64,000 nt of DNA from JAGQSZ01 sp049647585 (GCA_049647585.1 JBARXY010000026.1:62001-126000), one strand, 5' to 3'; positions 35,400 through 44,945 are shown, counted from the stretch's first letter. A program made the numbers and translations. The notes: a model not told the origin generated them from the letters alone.

Positions 35400-36248
35400 T
35401 CAGGACCCGGCCGTCTCGCCTGATTCGGTACTAGGCGGCGACGTGTCGGCCGACGGCGCCGCGGAGTCTGCCGCGGTCGCTGTAGTTCCCGCTTCCTGAG
35501 TTTCGCCGGAAGGCGCCGGGGTGGAGTCGCTGATGCCCAGTTTCGAGCGGATCTCGGACAAACGGGCCTGGGCCTCGAAGTTGATCGACGCCTGCTCCAC
35601 CTCGATCATCTTGGATTCCACTGCGAGCCCCTGAACCTCAGCGGTTCCCTTCGCCTTGGCGTAGCGCTTCTCGATCTTCTCGCGGACCTCGTCCAGGGTC
35701 GGGACATCCTGTCCCACGGTTTCGGTGAGCGAGGACAGGGCAGTGTTCATCTGCTCCTGCATCTTGGCCTGATCAAGCTGCGATAGCAGTTGTTGCTTCT
35801 CGGAGAGCTTCTTCTGAAGCATCCGGGCGTTCTGTTGGACCGCTGCTTTCGCCTGGTCAGATGCCTGGGTCGAGCTGAGTGAAACGTTCTTGAGGTTCTC
35901 GACCTCGGCTTCCTTTGCGATCAACTGCGTCGCGAAGGCCTCAGCAGCGCTTGTGTAGTCGGCCGCCTTGGCGGAATCGCCAGATCGGGTGGCCTCATCG
36001 GCCATGACCACGGCCTGCTGGGCGTTCTTGTTGAGCTTCTCGAGTTCATCGAGAGCACGGCTCAACTGCATCTCGTTCTGCTTCTGATTGGCGATTACGT
36101 TCGCAGCCTGTTCCTTCAGCCGACGATGCTGGTCCTGGGCTTCGGTAATGGCCTGCTCAAGCTGGATCTTTGGATCGGCTGCGTCATTGAACGAGCTCGA
36201 CAGCTTGGCTCCGAGGTACTTCCACCACTTCTTGAGTGCCTTGAACAT
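35400..36248 (-). CDS. pspA: PspA/IM30 (ESCRT-III-like) membrane-stress protein
   Basis: 282 aa. The N-terminal amphipathic helix (MFKALKKWWKYLGAKLSSSF) is followed by a long alpha-helical coiled coil of about 200 residues rich in Gln, Lys and Glu, the PspA fold that coats and repairs inner membrane. The last 45 residues are a Thr, Ser and Ala-rich disordered tail. A TAGGCT box 7 nt before the ATG (36256-36261, minus) suggests a leaderless transcript separate from murJ. Confidence 0.88.
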   Translation of the reverse strand: MFKALKKWWKYLGAKLSSSFNDAADPKIQLEQAITEAQDQHRRLKEQAANVIANQKQNEMQLSRALDELEKLNKNAQQAVVMADEATRSGDSAKAADYTSAAEAFATQLIAKEAEVENLKNVSLSSTQASDQAKAAVQQNARMLQKKLSEKQQLLSQLDQAKMQEQMNTALSSLTETVGQDVPTLDEVREKIEKRYAKAKGTAEVQGLAVESKMIEVEQASINFEAQARLSEIRSKLGISDSTPAPSGETQEAGTTATAADSAAPSADTSPPSTESGETAGS

Positions 36249-36377
36249 GCGCAGGAGCCTACGTCACGCTTTGCCGCTGTCCATCGACCTCGTTCGGCCA
36301 CCGAAAGGCGGCTGGCCAGCCGGGATAGGCAGGCGCCCGGTCGGGGTCGTCCCCGTAGCCCGAAACAGTCGCTGTGG

Positions 36378-38069
36378 TCAGCGCTTCCGGCCCGGCAACC
36401 GGCGAAGTTCTTGGTTGGCCCTCGCAACTATGGGCTCGAAGCCGTATGGCTTCACGACAACCACTGAGCCAGCCAAGACCCCTACCGCAACAATCAGCGC
36501 AATGGTCAGCGTCGCAATATTTCCTAGTGAGTCAGGAAGGCCGATCGAGGTGAGCCCTAGAGCGGCAAGGACCGCCGCCGAGACCATCAGGACCTTGGCT
36601 CCCATTGCGGCACCATCAGACCCGATCAGACCTGGTACCACCCTTGAGAGGACAATCACGGCTCCGATCGCTGCGATCCAGTAGGCGGAGGAATAGGCGG
36701 CAGCGAGCCCGGACTCTCCTATTAGTGCGACGAGTGGGAAGACCAGGATCACATTCATCGTGTTCTCGACGAGGTTCAGATAGAACGGCGTGCGAGTGTT
36801 CCTGCGTGCGTAGAAGGCCCGTATGCAATACAGGAAGACTGCAAAGGCCGGAAGCCCGATCGAGAATCCGTTGAGCATCGCCAGGGTCTGGGTGGTCGCA
36901 GCCGCGTCGAACTCGCCCCTCTGCAACAACAACGCGATCACTGCTCGGCCGAACAGCAGGTAGGCGCCGGCAGCCGGAATCATGAAGGTCAGCATCAGGC
37001 TGAGACCTTCCCGAAATTTGGCTGCGAAGCCTTCGTCATCGCCGGCGCTTGCGAACGTGGAGAGTTCCGGAAGGACGGCGGTCATCAGCGATACGGCGAT
37101 CAGCCCATACGGCAGTTGGAAGAAGATGAAGGCGTACTGATAGGCGGACACGGCGCCCACCCCAGCACCGCGGGCGAATGCCAGGACCAACAGCAGAGCG
37201 ACCTGATTGGCGACGGCGAACCCGATCGTCCAGCCAGACAGTCGCATCACTGCCTTGACCGCCGGATGTCTGGGCCTGAAATCCCAGCGGAGGTGCACAT
37301 CGGCTCTCCGGATAGCGGGCAGTAGGGCGACCGCCATTGCTGCAACTCCTGCGGTGGTACCGATGCCCAACAGGTACACAGTGCTCATCTCGCTCTTACC
37401 CGGCTCCGGTTTCAGGACCAGATAGACACCGAGCGCTGCCACCGAGATGACGATATTGGTGAGTACCGGCGCGAATGCCGGGGCAGCGAAGCGACGTCTG
37501 GAGTGCAGCAGCGCTGTCGCCATCGTCGTAATCCCATAGAAAAAGACCTGCGGAAACAACAGGACCAGGAAGTCATCGCCGACATCCAGCTGATGAGCGA
37601 GTTCGGCTCCGTGAAGCGGAATCGCGAACAGTCGGTTGATCAACGGTGCGAGTAGGACCGCTACGACGGTCAGAAGAGTTATGGCGACGAATCCGACGGT
37701 GACCATCACTGACTCGGAATTATCGCCCTCACCCTGGATCTGGTCGTGGTGCGCCTGGATGAACAGTGGGACCAGCGTGGACGACAACACTCCACCGATC
37801 ACAAGCTCATAGATGATGTTCGGAGACGTGTTGGCAAGGTTGTAGACGTCCGCCAGGCTCGTCAGTCCAAGAGCTCCGGTCAGGGCAGCGACACGCACCA
37901 GACCGCTGACCCGGGACAACATCGTGCCGACAGCGGGCACGGCGCTGGCACCGATGAGGCTTCTGCCCGCACCGCTGGGTTCGTCGGCTGCCGCTTCGTC
38001 GACCCAGTCCGAGAACTCTGCTGAGTCGTCCCGCGAGTTATCGGTGCCGAGATCACTCGGATTGCTCAC
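36378..38069 (-). CDS. murJ: Lipid II flippase MurJ
   Basis: 563 aa MviN-family transporter with about 14 membrane segments; it moves lipid II across the membrane. After a 40-residue acidic cytoplasmic start come AVGTMLSRVSGLVRVAALTGALG and LFPQVFFYGITTMATALLHSRRRFAAPAFAPVLTNI. A later FYARRNTRTPFYLNLVENTMNV block matches the family. It lacks the long C-terminal kinase-like domain of mycobacterial MviN. Its start overlaps the upstream gene stop by four bases (ATGA). Confidence 0.94.
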   Translation of the reverse strand: MSNPSDLGTDNSRDDSAEFSDWVDEAAADEPSGAGRSLIGASAVPAVGTMLSRVSGLVRVAALTGALGLTSLADVYNLANTSPNIIYELVIGGVLSSTLVPLFIQAHHDQIQGEGDNSESVMVTVGFVAITLLTVVAVLLAPLINRLFAIPLHGAELAHQLDVGDDFLVLLFPQVFFYGITTMATALLHSRRRFAAPAFAPVLTNIVISVAALGVYLVLKPEPGKSEMSTVYLLGIGTTAGVAAMAVALLPAIRRADVHLRWDFRPRHPAVKAVMRLSGWTIGFAVANQVALLLVLAFARGAGVGAVSAYQYAFIFFQLPYGLIAVSLMTAVLPELSTFASAGDDEGFAAKFREGLSLMLTFMIPAAGAYLLFGRAVIALLLQRGEFDAAATTQTLAMLNGFSIGLPAFAVFLYCIRAFYARRNTRTPFYLNLVENTMNVILVFPLVALIGESGLAAAYSSAYWIAAIGAVIVLSRVVPGLIGSDGAAMGAKVLMVSAAVLAALGLTSIGLPDSLGNIATLTIALIVAVGVLAGSVVVVKPYGFEPIVARANQELRRLPGRKR

Positions 38070-38842
38070 TGCGAACCGTCGCTGGTCTGGGTTCGGGGTG
38101 CCTGGGGCCGGGGTGCCGCGGGAGTATTGGTTTCCTCCACCGCTAGGCGAAGCGCTTCGAGGTCGTTGACGATTGATTCGACCTCTGGACCTAGGCCACC
38201 AAGATCATCGGTGTCGGATTGGCTGACCGACAGCTCGATGGTCCGGGTCACGGTTTCGTCGATCCGCGCGTCGAGGAGTCGAAGTTTGTCGTAGGTCTCG
38301 GCGATCGTTGCGTCTAGACGCTCGGCCGATGAAAGCTGGGCTTCGATCGCATGGATCGTCTGCTCGGAACGCGGTGTCCTGACACCGCTTGTCGCGGTGG
38401 AAAGCTCGGTCCGGATTCGGTCGGTGTCGATCTGGGCGCGACCGGCGCTGAGCTGCTGACCTGCGTGGGCGATTCGGCGCGCTTCATCGATACCGGTTCG
38501 TAGCCGCCCGCCGATGAGGGAGAGCCGCTCCTTGAGAGGTCCGGGTTCGACAGCACTCAGTGCCCGGTCGAATCTCTGACCCGCATCGATCACCTCGGTC
38601 AATAGTCCACGCCACGGCTCGCCGAGACCGTGGACGTCGACCTTTCTTCTCTTCGGCGATCGCGGAACCGCCGCAAGAACACGCCCAGCGAAGGCAGCAA
38701 CGGCCAGTCCTACGATTCCTATCGGATTCAGGCTGGCGAGTATTCCTACGGACGCGCCGACTCCGGCGGCCAAGATGGCCGAAGGAGACGTGATCGCCCG
38801 GGCAACCCGGGGGGTCAGGAAACGGTCACGAAATGACGGCAT
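38066..38842 (-). CDS. Unknown membrane protein with long coiled coil, coupled to murJ
   Basis: 258 aa; I do not recognise a family. Two short hydrophobic segments lie near residues 22-36 and 39-57 (ILAAGVGASVGILASL, then IGIVGLAVAAFAGRVLAAV). About 170 residues of helix with heptad-like character follow, and a Pro-rich tail ends the protein. It overlaps the start of murJ by four bases, so the two are made together, and pspA follows murJ. A role in envelope growth or stress is inferred from this position only. Confidence 0.7.
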   Translation of the reverse strand: MPSFRDRFLTPRVARAITSPSAILAAGVGASVGILASLNPIGIVGLAVAAFAGRVLAAVPRSPKRRKVDVHGLGEPWRGLLTEVIDAGQRFDRALSAVEPGPLKERLSLIGGRLRTGIDEARRIAHAGQQLSAGRAQIDTDRIRTELSTATSGVRTPRSEQTIHAIEAQLSSAERLDATIAETYDKLRLLDARIDETVTRTIELSVSQSDTDDLGGLGPEVESIVNDLEALRLAVEETNTPAAPRPQAPRTQTSDGSQ

Positions 38843-38959
38843 CGCTCTCCGCAGTCCGGCGTCGTCGCATTCCCGGTCGGTCAGGCAAAATCAGGCCCGG
38901 ATGCAGCATTTCTGCGACTAGTGACATGTGGTGGTTATCTTCGCCCAAATTTCGCCCGA

Positions 38960-40828
38960 TCAGAAGTTGCTCACCACTGCTTGGAACACCTTGTTGATGG
39001 TCGTGGCGTCGCCAGCCTCGTAGGCAGTGGCATTCGAGGCCTCGGCGACCTGGCGAAGTTCCTTGGGGTCGGATCCCGTGCCGTAGGCGATTGTGAAGAT
39101 ACGAACGGGCTTGGCTGTCTCGCCTTCGCTGTTCAGCTTCACTTTCGAGATGAGGTCCTTGAACTGTTGACGGTCATCAGCAGGGTTGCCGTCGTCATTC
39201 ATTCCGTCGGTAAGTACCACGACCGCGTTGATAAGCGTGGGGTCGTAGCCGTCGAGCATTGCTCCATAGGAGTCACTGATCACGTCGTAGAGAGGCGTAC
39301 CCCGCAGCGGCATGAGGGAGTTGACCTTGCGGATGAGTTCCTCACGGAATGTTCCGATCGGCGCAACAGCGTCGAGTTCTGTGATTTGAGGGTTACCGTC
39401 AGAATCGCTGGTAAACGTACTGAGGCCGACCAGGTCATCGGCCTTGAAGTCGTCCAGTCCGTCGATCAGGGCCTCCTTCGCCAGATCGAGCTTCGTCGGG
39501 CCGTTGGAGTCCTCAGGATCGGCCGGATCGCCCATCGATCCGGAAACATCGAGGACAAGAACTACTCGAGCGCCCTTTCGCTGATTCGCCCAGGCGTCGA
39601 GCAACCCCACCATGACCTTGCCGCTCGGTACTTCCAACAGCGTCTGGGGCTGGTTCGGGTCGACTCCATTGGATGTCGATACCGGGGAACCGACCTTCAC
39701 GTCGGGGTTTCCGGGTCGGAAGCCGTAATCCAGCACCTTCTTCTGGTTGGAGGCCTCCTGCACGAACGACTGGAACTTCTCAGCAGCACCCTTGCCGGCG
39801 GCATCAACCCAAGGAGCGTCCAGAATAAAGAAGGGATTGTCGGAGTAGAGCGTGCCCTCGGTCGGATAGATGGCAACGAGTGGGATACGTGGCTTCTTGG
39901 GCTTTTCGCCCTGGGACAGCTCACCGTCGGGGTTGCCGAGGTTGTAGTCGATGACCGATTTCTCTTCGACGGCCACCGCGCTCGCATAGGTAAGGGCGGT
40001 GCCGCGACGGTCTGCCCTGTACCAGTTGTTCAAAAACGTCATGGTGATGTCGCCGTAGTGGACCACGGACGATTCGATGTCGGTTCCGTACTGAATCACG
40101 GCGGGATTCGCCAGGTCTTCAGCAGAAAGACCGGAAGTCTTTCCCGTAGCGGCGTAGGTCTGGGCGACGAGGGCGGACAGACCCGATGTGGAGTAATTGG
40201 GATTGGTTTTGCCGAGTCGGAACGGTCCCCACTCGGGATGGCCATAGTCCGCCCAACCGCTCTTGGACTTGGAAAGAGTCAATATGTCGGACCAACCGAT
40301 CGGCTTCTCCGGATAGCCCATCGCCTCGGCCATCGGCTGGGGCATGGCGATAACCAGCGGAGTGAGCATGAACGGCGTCGGGTCATCGGGTGCCATTGAC
40401 GGCTCGCCCTTGTCAGCAAGTTGCTGGTTCAGAATTGTTCCCCAGGAACTAGACGCCGGCGACCAGATGTCAGGTTCGGGGCCATCCACGGAGGTATCCC
40501 ACCCATTCGCCAGGGCGGTCATGGCGACACCGGACGACTTGGTCCGAACTTCGACAAAAATGCACTCGCCGTTGATCGTGGCGCGGTCAGATTCATTGAA
40601 GGTCGACGCCAGGTCTGTCAGTAGGTCGATCTTCTCGGGGCTGACCGCGGCATCCACCGAGATGCAGTTGTCGCGACGTGGATCGGTGCTGCCTTGGTTG
40701 GTTCCGCCACCGCACGAGGCGACGACGGCGGTCGTGAGAAGTAGTGCCAAAAGGGCGTAGCTCGGGCGCGCAGCCAAGTTCGATCTGCGATCCCGGTCTT
40801 GAAATTGCCATTTGGAAGACATCGTCAT
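38960..40828 (-). CDS. Lipoprotein with substrate-binding and von Willebrand A domains
   Basis: 622 aa if started at the ATG at 40828; the frame is open to an ATG at 40888. The signal peptide ends in a lipobox (VVASCGGG, Cys near 39). Residues 50-380 resemble an extracellular solute-binding protein (IDLLTDLASTFNES, then WDTSVDGPEPDIWSPASSSWG). Residues 410-620 form a VWA domain with the MIDAS motif DVSGSMGD, a GTPLYDV segment and VVLTDGMNDDGN. It probably sits outside the membrane and binds a ligand in a metal-dependent way. It lies 200 bp downstream of the solute-binding and AAA+ genes and is likely part of that system. Confidence 0.85.
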   Translation of the reverse strand: MTMSSKWQFQDRDRRSNLAARPSYALLALLLTTAVVASCGGGTNQGSTDPRRDNCISVDAAVSPEKIDLLTDLASTFNESDRATINGECIFVEVRTKSSGVAMTALANGWDTSVDGPEPDIWSPASSSWGTILNQQLADKGEPSMAPDDPTPFMLTPLVIAMPQPMAEAMGYPEKPIGWSDILTLSKSKSGWADYGHPEWGPFRLGKTNPNYSTSGLSALVAQTYAATGKTSGLSAEDLANPAVIQYGTDIESSVVHYGDITMTFLNNWYRADRRGTALTYASAVAVEEKSVIDYNLGNPDGELSQGEKPKKPRIPLVAIYPTEGTLYSDNPFFILDAPWVDAAGKGAAEKFQSFVQEASNQKKVLDYGFRPGNPDVKVGSPVSTSNGVDPNQPQTLLEVPSGKVMVGLLDAWANQRKGARVVLVLDVSGSMGDPADPEDSNGPTKLDLAKEALIDGLDDFKADDLVGLSTFTSDSDGNPQITELDAVAPIGTFREELIRKVNSLMPLRGTPLYDVISDSYGAMLDGYDPTLINAVVVLTDGMNDDGNPADDRQQFKDLISKVKLNSEGETAKPVRIFTIAYGTGSDPKELRQVAEASNATAYEAGDATTINKVFQAVVSNF

Positions 40829-41028
40829 CCGATCCTGGTTGCGGCTGTGCCGATCGAATCCCGGTTCATCATGGAGCCTCATTCTCACAATCCTCGATCA
40901 ACTGGCCCATCAGATCGACTGGCCCATAAGTCTGCCCCGTGCCAGTGACAATCTCGGCCCATGTCGCCTCGAAACCCGACAGCGGGGAACCGAAAACTGG
41001 CTCAAACGCCTCGAAAGCCGGCAATGGG

Positions 41029-42033
41029 TCAGTTGCTCCACTCGTTCCTAAGCAACTGCAGAACTCCGGCCGAGGCCATGTTCGACGTGGCAGGCAGATC
41101 CTCCGAACCGATCGCACCCTTGCTGGGAACCTGTCCCTTGACCCTCCAGCCGTTGGCTGCAAGCGCCTCGGCAAGCCGGTCGGGATCGAGTTCGTCCAGC
41201 GCGTCCTTGGCCATCAGGCCCTTACGGGTACTCAGCCGGACGTCTGCAGTCACCATCGGTTCGGGATAGCGGATGGCCAGACCGTCCGAAGCGGAGGAGA
41301 GCATCGCGATCTCGGCCTCGACGGTTCCGATGACCGAGAACGAACCCAGTGATGTCAAGGCGGTCTGCAGAACCGTCCGGCTTCCAAGCTTGGTCGTCCT
41401 GCTCAACTTCGTCAGACTTTCGAAGTAGCTGGAGAAATCGCCCTGTTCGAGATCTGATGCCGAATAGTCGGTTGTGTCGAACAGCGAACTCACAGCTGAA
41501 GCTGCTACGGCGATCCCATCTCCGCGTCCCGGGTCGGGCACACCGATCCGAATGGCCCCACCGTTTCGTGCTTGGTCAACGAGGCAGGTCCACAAAACGT
41601 CCGGTCCGCAGGCACCGGAGGTCACGTCCTTCGCAGCGTTCGGGAGCATCGCTATGACCACGGGTGAGCGAGCGAGCACGTCGGAGTCGCCGCCCAACAG
41701 ATCCCCCTTGACGCCGGCGAACCTGCGATTGTCAGCAAGGATGTCGCTCCAGGGGCCGGGTGCGAGCCAGCCGTCGAATCCCAGGTCCTTGTTGGACTTC
41801 AGATTGACGAGCGAATCAGCGGTGCGACCCGGGTTCTCAAACTTGATGACAATGCCGTCATCGCCGCCGAAGGCTTGGTCGCATACATCGCGAAGTTCGG
41901 TCGCACAAAGCAACCGGAAGGCGTCTCCCGAACCGGAATCCCGGCCGCTTGAATCGCTGTCGAGGACATGTCGTATTGCAAGGGAGGCGACGACCATGGC
42001 TATGGCCAGGCCGAATGCGAGCGCCCGCTTCAC
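41029..42033 (-). CDS. Membrane-anchored solute-binding-like protein
   Basis: 334 aa. A signal or anchor segment opens it (ALAFGLAIAMVVASLAI). The rest has the feel of a periplasmic binding protein: LLCATELRDVCDQAF, GFDGWLAPGPWSDILADNRRF and VVIAMLPNA followed by a GVPDPGRGDGIAVAASAV segment. No lipobox cysteine is present. The start overlaps the AAA+ gene stop by four bases. Just past the stop, another frame continues for 57 codons with protein-like content (see findings). No ABC transporter is nearby, so classic transport is unlikely. Confidence 0.7.
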   Translation of the reverse strand: MKRALAFGLAIAMVVASLAIRHVLDSDSSGRDSGSGDAFRLLCATELRDVCDQAFGGDDGIVIKFENPGRTADSLVNLKSNKDLGFDGWLAPGPWSDILADNRRFAGVKGDLLGGDSDVLARSPVVIAMLPNAAKDVTSGACGPDVLWTCLVDQARNGGAIRIGVPDPGRGDGIAVAASAVSSLFDTTDYSASDLEQGDFSSYFESLTKLSRTTKLGSRTVLQTALTSLGSFSVIGTVEAEIAMLSSASDGLAIRYPEPMVTADVRLSTRKGLMAKDALDELDPDRLAEALAANGWRVKGQVPSKGAIGSEDLPATSNMASAGVLQLLRNEWSN

Positions 42034-43541
42034 GAGCCTGAACCGATGCCGAGGAGCGGATCGTCGGAGTCCAGTTCGTCGGGGTCCAGTTCGTCGGGGT
42101 CGACTATGTCCTCGATCTCGAGAGTTGTCAGGGCGGCCTCATCGTGATCGCCAGCTCTGACCAGTCGTGAGGCCTGGTGTGCCACCGTGGCCTCGAACAG
42201 GTTTCGGGCCGCCCGGGCGTTTCCGAAGCCCTTGGAGCGGGGCATCCGATCGAGGACCTCGGCAAATCGGATCCGGGCCTCGTTGGTGAGGGTGTAGCGA
42301 CTCCTGGATCCGATTGATTCGACAATCCGCATGAGTTCGTCGGTTGTGTAGTCGGGGAATTCGATGGTCGTGGGGAACCGGGAGCGGAGACCCGGGTTGG
42401 CCGAAATGAAGTGTTCCATTTCGGTCGGATAGCCCGCGACGATCAGCACGATTCGGTCCCGGCGGTCCTCCATGAGCTTGACGATCTGGTCGATCGCCTC
42501 ACGACCGAAGTCGTTCTCGTTGCCGCGAGCCAGGGTGTAAGCCTCATCGATGAACAGGATCCCACCTTCTGCTTCGTCGAACCGACTTGAGACGAGGGGA
42601 GCGGTTTGACCGACGAATCCGGCGACCAGGCCGGACCGGTCGGTCTCGATGAGTTGTCCACGTTCAACGACGCCTAGTACCCGGTAGATCTGGGCCAGAA
42701 GTCTGGCGACTGTCGTCTTGCCGGTCCCCGGATTCCCGGTGAAGACCAGGTGATGGCTCGTGTCCATCGTGGGCAGGCCGCGATCGGCCCGAAGACGTTG
42801 TATGTAGAGATAGTCGGTGACCATACGAACCCTGGTCTTGACCTCATCGAGACCGATCAGAGCATCGAGCTCTGCGAGAAGGTCCTCGAGGGACCTGGAG
42901 TCCTCAGGACTGGACCCGGTTGTCGCGGCAGCCTCGTCCGCCGCAGTCTCAGTCTTGGTTTCCGTCTTGGTTCGGGTCTCGGCCTCGGCGCGCGGAGTCG
43001 CGGCGACGTCGGCTCGCGAATCGACCAGTCCTCGGAAGCGATCCTCGGCGCGGGAGATGCCCGCCAGCAGCCGCGAGCGGAGCGCCGAGATTGCCGCCAA
43101 TTCCGCGTGTGAGGTCACGACGTCGAGCGAGGCGACCACGTGGGCAAGGTCGGTGGCCCGGTCGTAGTAGCGCTGGGCCAGTCTGGAGCCCGAACGGGCG
43201 TCGGCCTCGACGAGCAGGGTGAAGAGTTCGGAGTCGGACTCCATCCAAGTCTTTGTGCCGACAACAATCGAGCTGTTCTGCAGTGTTTGAGGAGTGGCCA
43301 TCAACAACTGGGTGTCGGGTAGCAGGACGCCGAAGGCATCTATCAGAGCTTCGAGTTCGTCGACGGTATGGCGATCGTCCGAATCGATCATTGCGACCGT
43401 CAGGTTGAACGCTTCGACCGTCACGTCTGAGCGGAAATGTTCCCGGTCGACATGGGTGAGCCCGGTGGTCGCCGAATCCAGCGCGTCTGTGATGTCTGTG
43501 ATGAAACTCGCCACCACTGCGCCGAGCACGTTGTTGGACAC
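42030..43541 (-). CDS. CbxX/CfqX-type AAA+ ATPase
   Basis: 503 aa. The N-terminal 200 residues are helical and unlike known domains, then a Thr, Glu-rich linker leads to a single AAA+ module. Walker A GNPGTGKTT lies near 267-275, Walker B GGILFIDEAY near 322-331, and the arginine-finger region NPGLRSRFPTTIEFPDY follows. It resembles CbbX-like remodelling ATPases. GTG 43541 has TAACCT 7 nt upstream (43549-43554, minus). Its stop overlaps the solute-binding-like gene, so ATPase and binding proteins form one operon with the VWA lipoprotein. Confidence 0.88.
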   Translation of the reverse strand: MSNNVLGAVVASFITDITDALDSATTGLTHVDREHFRSDVTVEAFNLTVAMIDSDDRHTVDELEALIDAFGVLLPDTQLLMATPQTLQNSSIVVGTKTWMESDSELFTLLVEADARSGSRLAQRYYDRATDLAHVVASLDVVTSHAELAAISALRSRLLAGISRAEDRFRGLVDSRADVAATPRAEAETRTKTETKTETAADEAAATTGSSPEDSRSLEDLLAELDALIGLDEVKTRVRMVTDYLYIQRLRADRGLPTMDTSHHLVFTGNPGTGKTTVARLLAQIYRVLGVVERGQLIETDRSGLVAGFVGQTAPLVSSRFDEAEGGILFIDEAYTLARGNENDFGREAIDQIVKLMEDRRDRIVLIVAGYPTEMEHFISANPGLRSRFPTTIEFPDYTTDELMRIVESIGSRSRYTLTNEARIRFAEVLDRMPRSKGFGNARAARNLFEATVAHQASRLVRAGDHDEAALTTLEIEDIVDPDELDPDELDSDDPLLGIGSGS

Positions 43542-43548
43542 CGATATG

Positions 43549-43570
43549 AGGTTATCGCCGGCTGTAGCCT
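43549..43570. promoter_or_regulatory. Divergent leaderless promoter pair (AAA+ gene / proA)
   Basis: TAACCT on the minus strand (43549-43554) ends 7 nt before the AAA+ GTG. TAGCCT on the plus strand (43565-43570) ends 6 nt before the proA GTG at 43577. The two promoters share under 40 bp. Confidence 0.5.
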
Positions 43571-43576
43571 GTGCTC

Positions 43577-44824
43577 GTGACCGTTCAAGCCATTCCTGAC
43601 CTAGCCAGACGAGCGAAGGCCGCTTCCCGGGTTCTGGCCACCGCTTCGACCACCCAGAAGAATGACGCCCTGCTCAAGGCAGCGGACCTTCTTGAGGAGC
43701 GATCCGACGAGATCCTGAAGGCCAACTCGGTGGATGTCTCGACCGCCGAGGCCGCTGGAACAGCCCCCGGCCTGGTCGACCGACTACGACTCGATGCGGG
43801 ACGTATCAAGGGGATGGCCGACGGTCTGCGCCAGGTTGCCGGACTGGCCGACCCGGTGGGGGAGGTCCTCGACGGTTGGGTCAGGCCCAACGGCCTGAAG
43901 ATCAGTCGGGTTCGGGTCCCGCTCGGGGTGGTCGCGATCATCTATGAGAGCCGACCGAACGTCACCTCGGACGCAGCCGGACTGTGTTTGAAGTCCGGAA
44001 ACGCGGCGTTCCTGAGGGGATCGTCAACTGCCATCAACTCGAATCTCGCGATCGCAGACGTGTTGCGCGAAGCGGTTGCATCTGTGGGACTCCCCGAGGA
44101 TTCGATCGTTCTGGTCGATGACACGTCACGTGAGGCCGCGGTTGAGTTCATGCAGCAACGCGGGCTGGTCGACTGCCTGATTCCCCGTGGTGGGTCATCG
44201 TTGATCAAGACGATTCTCGACAACGCCACGGTTCCCTATGTGATCGATGGCGACGGCAACTGTCACGTCTATGTCGACGCCGATGCCGACCTAGACATGG
44301 CCGAGGCAATTCTCACGAATGCCAAGACCCAACGTCCGTCGGTCTGCAACGCGGCCGAGTCCCTGGTCGTCCACTCGGCAGTAGCCGATGAGTTCCTCCA
44401 CCGCGTCGACAAATCCCTGTCCGACGTCGAACTGGTCGGGGACGAACGAGCACGTGCTTCGATACCGCGGGCCGGTGTGGCGACCGACGAGGACTTTGGC
44501 GCCGAGTTCCTCGACATGAAGATGTCCATCAAGGTCGTCGACTCACTCGATGAGGCGATCGCCCACGTGAACGAGACGAGTACGGGTCACTCCGAATCGA
44601 TCATCACTGACGACTACAAGGCGGCGGAGAGGTTCCTCGCCGAAGTCGATGCGGCCGCCGTGCTCCAGAACGCCTCGACCCGTTTCGTCGACGGCGAGGA
44701 GTTCGGCTTCGGTGCCGAGATCGGAATTTCCACCCAGAAGCTCCATGCCCGGGGCCCGATGGGCCTCCAGCAGTTGACCACCGCCAAGTACATCGTCCGT
44801 GGGGACGGCCAGATCCGAGGCTGA
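43577..44824 (+). CDS. proA: Gamma-glutamyl phosphate reductase
   Basis: 415 aa aldehyde-dehydrogenase-like enzyme that reduces glutamyl 5-phosphate in proline synthesis. IPLGVVAIIYESRPNVTSDAA-type (VPLGVV), GNAAFLRGSSTAINSN and the PSVCNAAESLVV catalytic Cys region near 254 are present. The C-terminus has GFGAEIGISTQKLHARGPMGL. An in-frame GTG at 43571 also exists, but it overlaps the TAGCCT box spacing, so 43577 is preferred. The partner proB is at 34209. Confidence 0.95.
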   Translation: MTVQAIPDLARRAKAASRVLATASTTQKNDALLKAADLLEERSDEILKANSVDVSTAEAAGTAPGLVDRLRLDAGRIKGMADGLRQVAGLADPVGEVLDGWVRPNGLKISRVRVPLGVVAIIYESRPNVTSDAAGLCLKSGNAAFLRGSSTAINSNLAIADVLREAVASVGLPEDSIVLVDDTSREAAVEFMQQRGLVDCLIPRGGSSLIKTILDNATVPYVIDGDGNCHVYVDADADLDMAEAILTNAKTQRPSVCNAAESLVVHSAVADEFLHRVDKSLSDVELVGDERARASIPRAGVATDEDFGAEFLDMKMSIKVVDSLDEAIAHVNETSTGHSESIITDDYKAAERFLAEVDAAAVLQNASTRFVDGEEFGFGAEIGISTQKLHARGPMGLQQLTTAKYIVRGDGQIRG

Positions 44825-44917
44825 GGTTCTGGCCTCTCCCGACTCGGCACAGGCGAACCCGCCCCGGCACAGGGGGCGAACACCAGGGAATTGATCGAGT
44901 CGTACACTGGTGACTTG

Positions 44918-44937
44918 TGGTATTAGATCAGATACCA
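44918..44937. promoter_or_regulatory. Palindromic operator over the XRE-gene -10 box
   Basis: tggtattagatcagatacca has exact 6-bp arms (TGGTAT/ATACCA) and overlaps TACCAT (44933-44938), which ends 7 nt before the XRE ATG. This suits autorepression by the XRE protein. Confidence 0.65.
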
Positions 44938-44945
44938 TCTACTAA

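Noticed and set aside
38921..40399. 492-codon plus-strand frame over the VWA lipoprotein gene
   Set aside because: Antisense shadow; the minus-strand frame has lipobox and MIDAS motifs.
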